Positions 19,347-28,235 of a stretch of DNA of 64,000 bases are shown here, in pieces; within the stretch, counting starts at the first letter, position 1, and each line of letters starts with the position of its first letter. The notes beneath the pieces are model-generated. The model was not told the DNA's origin, ran no database searches, and saw nothing but the letters and a program-made list of their open reading frames with translations. Source of the stretch: Sphingomonas sp. BAUL-RG-20F-R05-02 (GTDB lineage Bacteria; Pseudomonadota; Alphaproteobacteria; Sphingomonadales; Sphingomonadaceae); the NCBI RefSeq assembly GCF_022662305.1, contig NZ_JAKNQH010000001.1:558001-622000 (forward strand), given 5' to 3'. The translations under genes were made by a program, and so were the position numbers.

Positions 19347-20098
19347 AGCGTCGAGCCTAGCAGGAACAGCCACGCGGGGTAAGCCGCCACCGCGAGCAAC
19401 GCCCCGAATGGCGCCCGGTCGTCTAGCCGTGCGGATCGCCCGCGCACCATGCCGACGAGCACGAGTGCAAGGCCGGTCAGCGCCGCAAGGAACAGCACCA
19501 CCGGCAGCATCCGCCAGCCAAGCCACAACCCGATCGCGCCAAACAGTTTGGGGTCGCCCCCGCCAAGCCCCGCGCGCCCCCGAACCAGCCGGTAGCCGAG
19601 CGCGATCGCCCACAAAGCCGCAAATCCGGCCGCGCCGCCAATCAACCTGTCGGCAAGCGGCGGGTCAACGCCGATCGCGCCGCTCACCAAACCAGAGAGC
19701 GCCAGCGCCAGCGTCAAGGCATTAGGAAGCCAGAACTCCGTCACGTCCAAGGCGGCGAGCGCGAGCAGCAGCCAGCCAAACACCGCGCCCGCCAGCCCGG
19801 CCGGCCCGGGCACCACCAGCCCGGCGACCAGACCGATCATGAGCGCGAGCGCCTCGATCCGCCAGTGCAGCGGGTCAATCGCGGCACCACAGCGCCGGCA
19901 CCGGCCGCGCGACAATGCCGCGCTCAGCAAAGGCACGAGATCACCCGGACCCAACACCCGCGCGCACCCATCGCAATGTGAGCGCCCGTGCAAAACCGAT
20001 CGCCCCTGCGGCCAGCGGATCACCAGGGTTGCAACAAAACTGCCGATCACCGCGCCGAGCAGCCCGAGCAGCAGCGACCATATGACCGCTTCAGCCAT
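19343..20098 (-). CDS. Prepilin peptidase (A24 family)
   Basis: 251 residues, inner-membrane aspartic protease that cleaves and usually N-methylates type IV pilin-like precursors. The N-terminal cytoplasmic zinc-type loop has two CxxC pairs (CDGC and CRRC). The catalytic aspartates are in ALDVTEFWLPN and GGGDPKL. Second gene of a three-gene minus-strand operon, overlapping its upstream neighbour by 8 bases and its downstream one by 4. No pilin gene is visible in the window. Confidence 0.9.
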   Translation of the reverse strand: MAEAVIWSLLLGLLGAVIGSFVATLVIRWPQGRSVLHGRSHCDGCARVLGPGDLVPLLSAALSRGRCRRCGAAIDPLHWRIEALALMIGLVAGLVVPGPAGLAGAVFGWLLLALAALDVTEFWLPNALTLALALSGLVSGAIGVDPPLADRLIGGAAGFAALWAIALGYRLVRGRAGLGGGDPKLFGAIGLWLGWRMLPVVLFLAALTGLALVLVGMVRGRSARLDDRAPFGALLAVAAYPAWLFLLGSTL

Positions 20099-20345
20099 TC
20101 GGCTTTTTTCGGATCAGGTAGCGATAGGCGCCGAACACGTCGATCACCAGCAACACCACGTTCTGCGTGCCAAGCGCGAAATCCTTGGTCAACGCCGCAC
20201 CGCCGATCCAGCACAATGCCGACACCGCGAACAGCACCTGACCCCATCCGGTCAATCGCCGTCCGAGGTCCAGCGACACCATTCCCGCCGCGATGATCCC
20301 GCCGCCCGAAGCGGTCCACTTCAGTACGTTGGTGAGTGTGTCCAT
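20091..20345 (-). CDS. Small membrane protein, hypothetical
   Basis: 84 residues with two to three hydrophobic segments (GGGIIAAGMVSL, VLFAVSALCWIGGAA, NVVLLVIDVFGAYRYL) and a basic tail. It overlaps the prepilin peptidase start by 8 bases and so belongs to that operon. The pattern resembles small CBU_0592-like membrane domains, without certainty. Confidence 0.7.
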   Translation of the reverse strand: MDTLTNVLKWTASGGGIIAAGMVSLDLGRRLTGWGQVLFAVSALCWIGGAALTKDFALGTQNVVLLVIDVFGAYRYLIRKKPNG

Positions 20346-20440
20346 GCCAGCGGCCTACAGGCGCGCGCCATCATGCACCAGCTTGATACAGGGCAAGTCG
20401 GAGGGTCGTCGCGCCCGCTCCCGCGCGATCGGCGCACGTG

Positions 20441-20929
20441 TCAGGGCACCGCCTCGTTGGGTTCGACACCCCATAGGTGGATCGCCTCGACGTAACCGCC
20501 CTGCCCGTGCACGTCGAAATAGCACCAGCCGTTCGCGCATTTGCTGAGTTTCCCGACCACGCCTGCCGCAGCGCGCCAACGCACCCGGCTGCCCGCCTCG
20601 GGCTGGTCGAGCATGTCGACCGGGGTTCCCATCACGAAGCCGGTGCGCGTTTCCTTCACCAGCGCACCCATCATCCACCCCTGCGTGCCGGCTGGATCTT
20701 CCACCTTCACCCAGGTGCCGTGATCGTAGGTGTCGAGCACCTTCACCGGCAGGTTGGCGCGCTGATACAGCCAGATCGCCGGATAGGTGCGCCCGGGACC
20801 GCTCCGCATCCGCGCCTTCGCCGCCGCGATCGACCCGTAATAAGGCGTCTGCTTGCCCGCCGCGAAGCCGGGGGCGGCCATCACCGCCGCCGCCATCACC
20901 GCCAAAACCGTTCGATCTCGCCAACGCAT
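20441..20929 (-). CDS. Exported bacterial SH3-domain protein
   Basis: 162 residues: signal peptide (RTVLAVMAAAVMAAPGFAAG), then an SH3b-type repeat (ARMRSGPGRTYPAIWLYQRANLP, followed by HGTWVKVEDPAGTQGWM) and a second similar segment ending YVEAIHLWG. Such proteins are periplasmic and bind peptides or cell wall. The second ATG (20929) is preferred over that at 20935 because GAGGA is properly spaced to it. Confidence 0.85.
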   Translation of the reverse strand: MRWRDRTVLAVMAAAVMAAPGFAAGKQTPYYGSIAAAKARMRSGPGRTYPAIWLYQRANLPVKVLDTYDHGTWVKVEDPAGTQGWMMGALVKETRTGFVMGTPVDMLDQPEAGSRVRWRAAAGVVGKLSKCANGWCYFDVHGQGGYVEAIHLWGVEPNEAVP

Positions 20930-21022
20930 ACACATTCCTCACTGGTCACGTCCGCTTAGCGCGTGCGGCACGGTGGCTTCAACAGCGTTGACGCGGGCAC
21001 CGCGCTTCGCCAAGCCGCGACT

Positions 21023-22021
21023 ATGCCCGAAACGAGACGCGTCGCTCACCCGAAGGTCACCGTCACGCGCAAGCTCACCGATGCGGTGATGCAGCGGATG
21101 GAGCAGTTGTTCGACGCGACGATCAATCACGAAGACCGCCCGCTGACCCGCGAAGACCTCGCCGCCGCAATGGCGACGTGCGAGGTTCTGGTCCCCTCCG
21201 TCACCGATGCGATCGATGCGGAGTTGATCGCTGGCGCGGGCGACGACCTCAAGCTCATCGCCAACTTCGGCGCGGGCGTGAACCATATCGACCTCAAGGC
21301 CGCACGCGCGCGCCGCATCATCGTCACCAACACGCCGGGCGTGCTGACCGAGGATACCGCCGATCTGACGATGGCGCTGATCGTCTCCGTCCCGCGTCGC
21401 CTCGCCGAAGGGGAGAAGCTGGTCCGCTCCGGCCAGTGGACCGGGTGGAGCCCGGGCGGGATGCTTGGCCACCGGATCGGCGGCAAGGCGCTCGGCATCA
21501 TCGGCATGGGGCGGATCGGGCAAGCGGTGGCGCGGCGCGCACGCTGCTTCGGGCTCGCCATCCACTACCACAACCGCTCGCGCCTGCCGAAGGTGTTGGA
21601 GGGCGAGCTCGGTGCCGAGTGGCACAGCAGCCTCGACGCGATGCTTGAGGCGGTCGACATCCTCACCATCCACACGCCGCTCAACGCCGACAGCAAGGGG
21701 ATGCTCGACGCGCACCGCCTGTCGCTGCTGCGCCCCCACGTCTACCTCATCAACGCCTCGCGCGGCGGCATCGTCGATGAGGACGCGCTGGTGAGCGCGC
21801 TCGAAGCCGGGCGGTTGGCGGGCGCGGGCCTCGACGTGTGGCAACACGAACCCGAAATTGACCCGCGCCTGCTCGCGCTGCCGAACGTGGTGATGACGCC
21901 GCACATGGGCTCCGCCACGTTCGAGAGCCGCAGCGCGACCGGTGAGAAGGTGATCCGCAACATCCGCGCCTGGGCGGACGGCCACCGCCCGCCCGATCAG
22001 GTGCTGGAGGGCTGGGCTTAA
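21023..22021 (+). CDS. D-2-hydroxyacid dehydrogenase
   Basis: 332 residues, NAD(P)-dependent D-isomer-specific 2-hydroxyacid dehydrogenase (glyoxylate/hydroxypyruvate reductase or glycerate dehydrogenase type). Nucleotide motif GMGRIGQ. Catalytic Arg in NASRGGIVDE, Glu in WQHEPEI, His in TPHMGSAT. A 20-residue N-terminal extension from an ATG at 20963 was rejected as unlike the family. The stop overlaps the convergent GH28 gene by 4 bases. Confidence 0.9.
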   Translation: MPETRRVAHPKVTVTRKLTDAVMQRMEQLFDATINHEDRPLTREDLAAAMATCEVLVPSVTDAIDAELIAGAGDDLKLIANFGAGVNHIDLKAARARRIIVTNTPGVLTEDTADLTMALIVSVPRRLAEGEKLVRSGQWTGWSPGGMLGHRIGGKALGIIGMGRIGQAVARRARCFGLAIHYHNRSRLPKVLEGELGAEWHSSLDAMLEAVDILTIHTPLNADSKGMLDAHRLSLLRPHVYLINASRGGIVDEDALVSALEAGRLAGAGLDVWQHEPEIDPRLLALPNVVMTPHMGSATFESRSATGEKVIRNIRAWADGHRPPDQVLEGWA

Positions 22022-23370
22022 GCCCCGCTCGCCCGATAGCCACCGGCGGGCGCGGGTGCGGCAGGACCGGGTACCGGCGTCGGCATAGGCTTGCCGTTCA
22101 CCACCACATCCTCGAAACGGAGGTCGTGCATGCCGGACACGGCAAGCTGCGGGTCCTTCAGATCGACATGAACGCGCTGGACGAGGATACCGCCGATATC
22201 GGTCTGACCAGGGTTCGGCCGAATGATCCCGAACGCGCCGAACCGTCCAGTCACGTCGCTTAACGACACGTTGCGCACAAGCGACTTGGGCGGGGTCATG
22301 CCTTGCAAGTTGGCATATTGCGCCCACGGCTCGATCAACAGCAGCCGCCCGCCATCCGCATCAAGCGTGATGTTGCGCAGATGAATGTCCTCGTAATGCT
22401 GTGGTGTGTCGGCGCGTAGCTTGAGCATCAGCAGGTTGATCGCACTGGTCAGGCGGCAATTCTCCACCACCACGTCGCGCACCAAGGTGGCCTCGCTGCC
22501 GCAGGTGAACGCCTGATGCCCGCGCCGGAAATGGCAGCCCTGCACGCGGATATGCTCGACCGGCGGGCTGTCCTTGTCCTCCAGCGCGTGCGGCCCCTTC
22601 GACCCCTTGGCGGCGATACAATCGTCCGTAACGGAGAAGGTGCAGCCGTCGACCAGCACGTTGCGGCACGAATCGAGATCGATCCCGTCGGTGCTTGGCG
22701 CCTGCTTGTAATCGTCGGGCACGTGGAAGTGCGCCTGCCGCACCTCCACGCCGTCACAGCGGTAGAGATGCAGGTTCCAGAATTGCGAGTCCTTGAACGT
22801 CACGCCCTCGATCGTCACGTCCTTGCTGTTCTCGATCAGCACGAGCCGGGCGCGCGGCAGGCCGACGTTCTTGAAGGCGCTTGGGTCGGGCGCGGCAGCG
22901 CGCATCTTCCAGAACAGGTCCCACACCGGCCGCCCCGATCCGTCGAGCGTCCCCTCGCCGGTGATCTTCAACCCGTGGCAACCATCGGCGTTGATGAGCG
23001 CAGGCGTGAAGCTCGGCTCGAAATGCCCCTCGATGCGGGTACGGCGCGGCGGGAAGTTTTCCATCGCATTGGTGCATTTCAGCACCGCGCCCGCTTCCAG
23101 ATGCAGATCGACGCGCGGTTTGAGGAACAGCGCGCCGCTGACAAACACCCCGCGCGGCACCACCACCGTGCCGCCGCCGCGACCGGCGAGATGATCGATC
23201 GCCGCCTGGATCGCCGTGGTGTTGATCGTCGCGCCATCCGCTTTCGCGCCGAATGCCGTAATCAACGCCTGCTTTCCGCCGACCGACTGCGCCCACACGG
23301 TGGTGGTCAGGAATGGTGTCGAGAGCGCCGACAGCGTGAAGCTGCGGCGGGTGAGGATCGGGACCGGCAT
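22018..23370 (-). CDS. Glycoside hydrolase family 28 (polygalacturonase-like)
   Basis: 450 residues. A twin-arginine-type leader (LTRRSFTLSALSTPF, then VWAQ) predicts Tat export. The pectate-lyase-like beta-helix begins with FGAKADGATINTTAIQAAID and GGGTVVVPRG. Active-site regions are STDGIDLDSC, TDDCIAAK and GHQAFTCGSE; classical GH28 enzymes have NTDG, DD and GHG, so two positions differ. The ATG with AGGAGAG upstream is chosen over a longer start. Probable role: attack on pectin-like plant polymers or a related glycan. Confidence 0.88.
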   Translation of the reverse strand: MPVPILTRRSFTLSALSTPFLTTTVWAQSVGGKQALITAFGAKADGATINTTAIQAAIDHLAGRGGGTVVVPRGVFVSGALFLKPRVDLHLEAGAVLKCTNAMENFPPRRTRIEGHFEPSFTPALINADGCHGLKITGEGTLDGSGRPVWDLFWKMRAAAPDPSAFKNVGLPRARLVLIENSKDVTIEGVTFKDSQFWNLHLYRCDGVEVRQAHFHVPDDYKQAPSTDGIDLDSCRNVLVDGCTFSVTDDCIAAKGSKGPHALEDKDSPPVEHIRVQGCHFRRGHQAFTCGSEATLVRDVVVENCRLTSAINLLMLKLRADTPQHYEDIHLRNITLDADGGRLLLIEPWAQYANLQGMTPPKSLVRNVSLSDVTGRFGAFGIIRPNPGQTDIGGILVQRVHVDLKDPQLAVSGMHDLRFEDVVVNGKPMPTPVPGPAAPAPAGGYRASGA

Positions 23371-23435
23371 ACACTCTCCTGCACGTCTTGTTGCAACCGG
23401 TGTCATGCCAGATCGCCCGCGCAGTTCAACCCGCC

Positions 23436-25436
23436 TCAGCCCAGCATCAAAGCCTCAAGTGCGGTGACCGAAACCGCCTCCGAACACAGGAAGCCCTGAT
23501 ACACTTGGCACCCCTCCTTCGCGAGCAGTTCGAGCTGTTCCTGCGTTTCCACCCCTTCCGCGATCACCGTCAGCCCAAGGGAGCGCGCCATGTCGATCAC
23601 GCCGCGCACCACGATGCGATCACGCGCCGTGCCGGTAATGTCCTGCGCCAGTTTCTTGTCGATCTTGAGGTAATCGAGCGGCAACGCCTTCAGGTATGCG
23701 AGGCTCGAATAGCCCGTCCCGAAATCGTCGATCGCGATCCTGCACCCGGCGTTTCGCAGTGCCGACAACAGCCCGGCGGCGATGCCGAGATCCTCGATCA
23801 GCCCGCTCTCGGTGATCTCCAGCGTCAGCCGCCCGCGTGGGAAACCGCTGCTGTCCACGCGGTCGAGGAACAGGTCTGCAAACCCCGGTCGCGCGATATC
23901 GCCGGCAGTTAGGTTGAGCGACAGCCGCAGCCCACGCAATGCCGCCGGCCACGTCGCGGCGCGCTCCAGCGTGATGCGCTGGATATGGTCGGACAGCGCG
24001 ATCTCCAGATCGGCACGAGCGGCGGCGGCGAACAGCGTGTCCGCGCCGATCGTGCCGAGGGTGCCATGCTCCCACCGCGCCAGCGCCTCTACACCAATGA
24101 TCGCGCCGCTCGACACCGAAACCTGCGGTTGGAACAGGATGTCGATCTCACCGCGTTCGATCGCATGGTGCAGCGCGACCGCTAGCGATTCGATCGGCGC
24201 CTCCGCCCCGCTCGGCTCGGCGACACGCACGGTCGCGCTGTCCGAATCGCGCGCGTCCGCCAGCGCTTCGCTGGCGCGGCGCAGCAGCACCGCCGCCTCG
24301 TCCCCTGCCTGATCCAGCGCCACGCCGATCCGACAGCCCAGTACCGCGATCGTCTCCCCCGCCACGAACGGCCGCGCCAGTTCCCCCGCGATCCGCTCAG
24401 CCGCCAGTTCGATCCGGGTGCGCGGCGCGCGCGCGGCGACCAGGAACGACGATCCACTCAGGCGCGAGATCAACGCCTCACGCCCCAGCACGTCGCGCAC
24501 CGCATCCTCGATCCGCTTGAGCGCGCCACGGAGCAGCGTATCTCCAGCACTGCGACCATATGCCGTGTTGATCATGTCGAACCGGTTGAGCGCCACCAGC
24601 ATCGCGTACAGCGGCACCTCGCCACCCTCACGCAGCCGCCGCCCGATCCACCGCCGCGCGCTGCCCGCATCCCGCGCGCCGGCCAAAGCCTCGCGCAGCT
24701 CCGCGGTCGGCTCTGGCGTGCTGCCGAGCGGTTCGATCAGCGCGTCGATCCGCCGCGTCACCGCATTGTAATGAAGGTGCTGCACCACCCGCCCGATCCC
24801 CGCCACGTCATGCGCGAACGCCGTCGTAGGCCGCGCCGGTGATAAGCGCCGCAGCGCCGCAAGCGCCGATCCGCGTTCGGCCGGCTCGACGTGTCGCAGC
24901 AACGCGTTTCGGCCTGGCTGCTCCTCAATATCCAGCAAACGGGCAAACGCCGGGGTCAGCAGCACGCTGCGTTCGGCTAGATCGAACCGCCAACCGAGCG
25001 GCTCGACGACGCCGGTCGCGCGCCACTCGCCCGCCATGCGGGCGGCGTGGCGCGCCGCATACCGCAGCGCCTGGATGAACTCGGTCTCGCCAAAGGGGCT
25101 GGACAGGAAATGCGTCGCCCCCGCCTCGTACAGCGTCCCGATCGCATCATGGTCACCACGCGACACCAGCACCAGCATCGCGCCACCATTCGCTTCGATC
25201 GCACCACCAAGCATCCGCGCGCCCGCGAGGCCATCGGTCAGCGCGCCGCGCGCATCGATCACCGCCACCGCCGCTCCGCTGGCGAGGAACCGTCGCTCGA
25301 CCCCAGCCGCGCGCCGCGCCGCAACCACCTGCCAGCCGGCGCCACCCGCCAGCGCCGCCAACTCATCACGCTGTCTGAACGACAGGATGAACAATGGCGT
25401 AGCTCCGCTGCCAGCGCGCACCCCTTCTTCGCCCAC
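23436..25436 (-). CDS. Receiver-like/GGDEF(degenerate)/EAL c-di-GMP protein
   Basis: 666 residues from a GTG preceded by GGGAG; a TTG at 25463 is an alternative. The first ~125 residues look like a degenerate receiver (AAVAVIDARGALTDG, GGAMLVLVSRGD). A linker/PAS-like region follows, then a GGDEF domain whose signature reads RLSGSSF instead of GGDEF, so cyclase activity is unlikely. The EAL domain is intact: EAL near residue 450, NLTAGDI, EITESGLIED, DDFGTGYSSL, LKIDKK, AEGVET and YQGF. Predicted c-di-GMP phosphodiesterase, cytoplasmic, perhaps allosterically tuned by the dead cyclase domain. Confidence 0.9.
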   Translation of the reverse strand: MGEEGVRAGSGATPLFILSFRQRDELAALAGGAGWQVVAARRAAGVERRFLASGAAVAVIDARGALTDGLAGARMLGGAIEANGGAMLVLVSRGDHDAIGTLYEAGATHFLSSPFGETEFIQALRYAARHAARMAGEWRATGVVEPLGWRFDLAERSVLLTPAFARLLDIEEQPGRNALLRHVEPAERGSALAALRRLSPARPTTAFAHDVAGIGRVVQHLHYNAVTRRIDALIEPLGSTPEPTAELREALAGARDAGSARRWIGRRLREGGEVPLYAMLVALNRFDMINTAYGRSAGDTLLRGALKRIEDAVRDVLGREALISRLSGSSFLVAARAPRTRIELAAERIAGELARPFVAGETIAVLGCRIGVALDQAGDEAAVLLRRASEALADARDSDSATVRVAEPSGAEAPIESLAVALHHAIERGEIDILFQPQVSVSSGAIIGVEALARWEHGTLGTIGADTLFAAAARADLEIALSDHIQRITLERAATWPAALRGLRLSLNLTAGDIARPGFADLFLDRVDSSGFPRGRLTLEITESGLIEDLGIAAGLLSALRNAGCRIAIDDFGTGYSSLAYLKALPLDYLKIDKKLAQDITGTARDRIVVRGVIDMARSLGLTVIAEGVETQEQLELLAKEGCQVYQGFLCSEAVSVTALEALMLG

Positions 25437-25527
25437 GCAAACTCCCCGTTCGGGCCGCCCCAATCGGCCGCGCGCTCCTTACTGCCTTGTCGATCGTTAA
25501 AGAAGAAGTGCAATCGCGACGATTGCC

Positions 25528-25540
25528 GTTCGCAGCGAAC
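25528..25540. promoter_or_regulatory. 13-bp palindrome between divergent genes
   Basis: GTTCGC-A-GCGAAC, a perfect inverted repeat with one central base, in the gap between the EAL gene (minus) and moaA (plus). It could be an operator for either. Alphaproteobacterial LexA boxes are GTTC-N7-GTTC, and the spacing here does not fit. Confidence 0.25.
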
Positions 25541-25627
25541 GTTCCGTGTTCATTTGCCGCGCATCCAATATGGAGAGCCGCGCGTTCGCCCCTTGTTCGT
25601 TACGGGTGGAAGGCTTAGTTCAGCATT

Positions 25628-26623
25628 ATGGAAGTTGCCCCGCCCCTGATCGATCGGCACGGACGGACAATCAGCTACCTGCGCATTTCCGTGACCGACC
25701 GCTGCGACTTGCGCTGCCGATATTGCATGTCGGAGACGATGACGTTCCTCCCCAAGGCGGCTTTGCTAAGTCTCGAGGAAATCGCGGTCATCGCCGAACA
25801 TTGCATTGCGCGCGGCATCCGCAAAATTCGCCTGAGTGGTGGGGAGCCGCTGGTACGCCGGGATGTCGGCCAGCTGGTACAGCGCCTCGGCCGGCATGTC
25901 GGCACCGGTCTCGACGAACTCACCATGACGACCAACGGCACCCGCCTCGCCGAACATGCGTCCGCGCTGATGGATGCCGGTGTCCGTCGCCTCAATGTCA
26001 GCCTCGACAGTCGCGATCCCGAGGTGTTCCGTTACATCACGCGGCATGGCGACGTTGCGCAGGTGATCGGCGGCATCATGGCCGCGCGCGACGCTGGGCT
26101 CGCGATCAAGATTAACATGGTCGCGCTCAAGGGGTTGAATGAGCACGAAATCGCGCCGATGCTGGCGTGGTGTGTCGCCGAAGGGCTAGACCTCACGCTG
26201 ATCGAAACGATGCCGCTCGGCGCCATTGACGAGGATCGTACCGACCGTTTTCTTCCTCTTACCGTAGTCTTGGACGATCTTGCCGCTCGCTTCGGGCTCG
26301 CTCGGGATTCACATCGCAGCGGTGGTCCGGCCCGCTACTGGCGCGTGGGGGACAGCACCACCAAATTGGGGCTGATCTCGCCGTTGACCGGCAATTTCTG
26401 CGATACGTGTAATCGCGTGCGGCTTACGACGGAGGGGCTGCTCTACACGTGCCTAGGCCACGATGACTGCGTCGACCTCAAGCAGGTGCTGCGTAGCGAG
26501 GGGATCGCCGGCCTCGATGCAGCATTGGACAGCGCGATGGCGAGCAAGCCCGCGCGGCACGATTTCGATATCACAGCCACAACCCCCGCAGTGAGCCGCC
26601 ACATGAGTGTGACAGGCGGCTGA
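25628..26623 (+). CDS. moaA: GTP 3',8-cyclase (molybdenum cofactor synthesis)
   Basis: 331 residues, radical-SAM enzyme for the first step of molybdopterin synthesis. The N-terminal cluster is CDLRCRYC (Cys26, Cys30, Cys33). The C-terminal second cluster is in FCDTCNRVRLTTEGLLYTC, and the chain ends in the essential GG (SVTGG). Its product would supply the YdeP-like molybdoenzyme in this window. One base separates it from the NAD kinase gene. Confidence 0.96.
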   Translation: MEVAPPLIDRHGRTISYLRISVTDRCDLRCRYCMSETMTFLPKAALLSLEEIAVIAEHCIARGIRKIRLSGGEPLVRRDVGQLVQRLGRHVGTGLDELTMTTNGTRLAEHASALMDAGVRRLNVSLDSRDPEVFRYITRHGDVAQVIGGIMAARDAGLAIKINMVALKGLNEHEIAPMLAWCVAEGLDLTLIETMPLGAIDEDRTDRFLPLTVVLDDLAARFGLARDSHRSGGPARYWRVGDSTTKLGLISPLTGNFCDTCNRVRLTTEGLLYTCLGHDDCVDLKQVLRSEGIAGLDAALDSAMASKPARHDFDITATTPAVSRHMSVTGG

Positions 26624-26624
26624 C

Positions 26625-27413
26625 ATGACCTACGCCGCAGCACCGCAGAAGCGCGCGCTCGTCGCCTCGCCTGCTGCCGCTGCGCAGGCTGCGGCCGAGA
26701 CGCTCGCCGATGCTTACGATTGGGTTGCGCCGGAGGAGGCCGATTTGATCGTCGCGTTGGGCGGTGATGGCTTCATGCTCCAGACGCTGCATGCGATTCT
26801 GGAGCGCCGAAAGCCGCCGATTCCGGTGTTTGGCATGAACCTCGGCACGGTAGGGTTCCTGATGAACGAGTGGCGTCACTTCGATCTTGAAGGCAGACTC
26901 GCGCGCACCAAGCCGTTCAAGGTCACCGCCCTGTCCATGAGCGCGACCACGATCGACGGTGCTGTTCACACACTGCCCGCGATCAACGAGGTGTCGATGC
27001 TCCGCGAGACGCGGCAGACCGCCAACCTGGAGGTGACCGTCAACGATCGTGTCGTCCTGCCCGAATTGGCCTGTGACGGCATATTGGTCGCGACGCCCGC
27101 CGGGTCCACCGCCTACAATCTGTCCGCGCAGGGTCCGATCCTGCCGCTCGGCTCAGCTTTGCTGGCCCTCACGCCGATCAGCCCGTTTCGCCCCCGCCGC
27201 TGGCGCGGTGCGATCCTGCCGGACAAGGCGCGTATCGTGGTCCGCGTGCTTGACCCCGGTAAACGCCCGGTCAGCGCCGTCGCCGACCAGCGCGAGGTGC
27301 GCGACGTCGCGAGTGTAGAGATCGCGGTCGATCGTTCGCGCGAGTTGATCCTGCTGTTCGATCCCGAGCACGCTCTCGATGATCGCATCACCATGGAGCA
27401 ATTTATCGCGTGA
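26625..27413 (+). CDS. nadK: NAD kinase
   Basis: 262 residues. Family motifs are GGDGFML (46-52), the NE of PAINEVSML, and the glycine-rich TPAGSTAYNLSAQGPIL. It phosphorylates NAD to NADP in the cytoplasm. Shorter at the N-terminus than E. coli NadK, as is common in alphaproteobacteria. The start lies one base after the moaA stop, so the genes are co-translated. Confidence 0.95.
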   Translation: MTYAAAPQKRALVASPAAAAQAAAETLADAYDWVAPEEADLIVALGGDGFMLQTLHAILERRKPPIPVFGMNLGTVGFLMNEWRHFDLEGRLARTKPFKVTALSMSATTIDGAVHTLPAINEVSMLRETRQTANLEVTVNDRVVLPELACDGILVATPAGSTAYNLSAQGPILPLGSALLALTPISPFRPRRWRGAILPDKARIVVRVLDPGKRPVSAVADQREVRDVASVEIAVDRSRELILLFDPEHALDDRITMEQFIA

Positions 27414-27426
27414 CCAAGAAGAGGGG

Positions 27427-27454
27427 TTGCATCGTCGTTTCAGGCGGTTATAGA
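27427..27454 (+). promoter_or_regulatory. Sigma-70-like promoter for tRNA-Asn
   Basis: TTGCAT (27427-27432), 16 bases, TATAGA (27449-27454), with the tRNA 5' end about 15 bases further on. Acceptable but imperfect housekeeping boxes. Confidence 0.4.
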
Positions 27455-27469
27455 CGCCCTCCACGATGT

Positions 27470-27544
27470 TCCCTGATAGCTCAGCGGTAGAGCTCTCGAC
27501 TGTTAATCGAGCGGCCGTAGGTTCGAATCCTACTCAGGGAGCCA
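27470..27544 (+). tRNA. tRNA-Asn (GTT)
   Basis: A complete cloverleaf of 75 bases including encoded CCA. Acceptor TCCCTGA pairs with TCAGGGA, D stem GCTC/GAGC, anticodon stem CTCGA/TCGAG with loop CTGTTAA (anticodon GTT at 27502-27504), T stem GTAGG/CCTAC with TTCGAAT. The discriminator base is G. Confidence 0.98.
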
Positions 27545-27580
27545 CACCTATAGATCAGAGCCGATCACGGCTGCGCACAG

Positions 27581-27598
27581 TCCTTGCTTCGGCAAGGA
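27581..27598 (+). terminator. UUCG-tetraloop hairpin after tRNA-Asn
   Basis: A perfect 7-bp stem (27581-27587 with 27592-27598) closing a TTCG loop, 36 bases after the tRNA. A smaller AGCCG/CGGCT hairpin lies just before it. There is no T tract, so it may be a processing or Rho-assisted end rather than a classical terminator. Confidence 0.45.
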
Positions 27599-28235
27599 AA
27601 GTCTGCAGTTTAGTCGATCATGGCAGACCACCAAAGCGTAGGAATTTGTAGGAACCGCGGGCCACCGCAGGGTCTCTCTATGCTGTCCGATCTGTCCTAA
27701 AGCAGGTGCTCAAGTGATTCGAGAACAGCGTTTTCCGGTGCTCGGCACGCTGCCAATTCCGCAGACCTCAGTACCGCTGATGCTATTGATCCGGCGGCGG
27801 CGTGCGGCAGTCGCTCGAGAAGGTTGTGGAGGGTCTGCGCCCGACCGCGCTCAAGAGTTTGGCCGCGCGGATCGTGTTGCGCCGCCTAGAAAACGAACAA
27901 TCGTCTCGGTCGACAAAAAGGCCTCGCGACTGCTGGCATTGCCTTTGGCACAGACGGGGATCGTGCAGCTGGCCGAGCCGCACGAGTTTCAACGTCTTGA
28001 CGGGCCACAAGCGCCGCCAACGCGAGTACATGGAATGTGCTCTGCCCTTCTTCTAGGATCGAACGAACGCGGAATCTTGTCGCTTAGGCGATCCCCTGCT
28101 CCAGTTGTTGATCCCCTAACCTAGACGGCTCACACCACTATCTCGATAGCCAAGACCGGTTGTCGGCGCGAAGCGACGGGTAGGATCACGATCCGTGCCG
28201 AACAGGTTCGGCCGGTCGCCACGCGGCAACGTTGA
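27599..28235. other. Gene-poor stretch with possible decayed coding remnants
   Basis: No intact recognisable gene. Two plus-strand frames show protein-like pieces that do not join: a start at 27802 giving SLEKVVEGLRPTALKSLAARI, then Cys/Trp/Arg-rich sequence, and a different frame near 27900-28010 giving VDKKASRLLALPLAQTGIVQ. A frameshifted remnant downstream of a tRNA is possible but unproved. Base composition is lower in GC than neighbouring genes. Confidence 0.35.

Noticed and set aside
25528..25544. GTTC repeats as a LexA box
   Set aside because: The halves are 9 bases apart; alphaproteobacterial boxes need 7.
27520..27544. tRNA-Asn 3' end as an attachment site of a resident element
   Set aside because: No second copy of the tRNA tail and no integrase gene were seen in the window.
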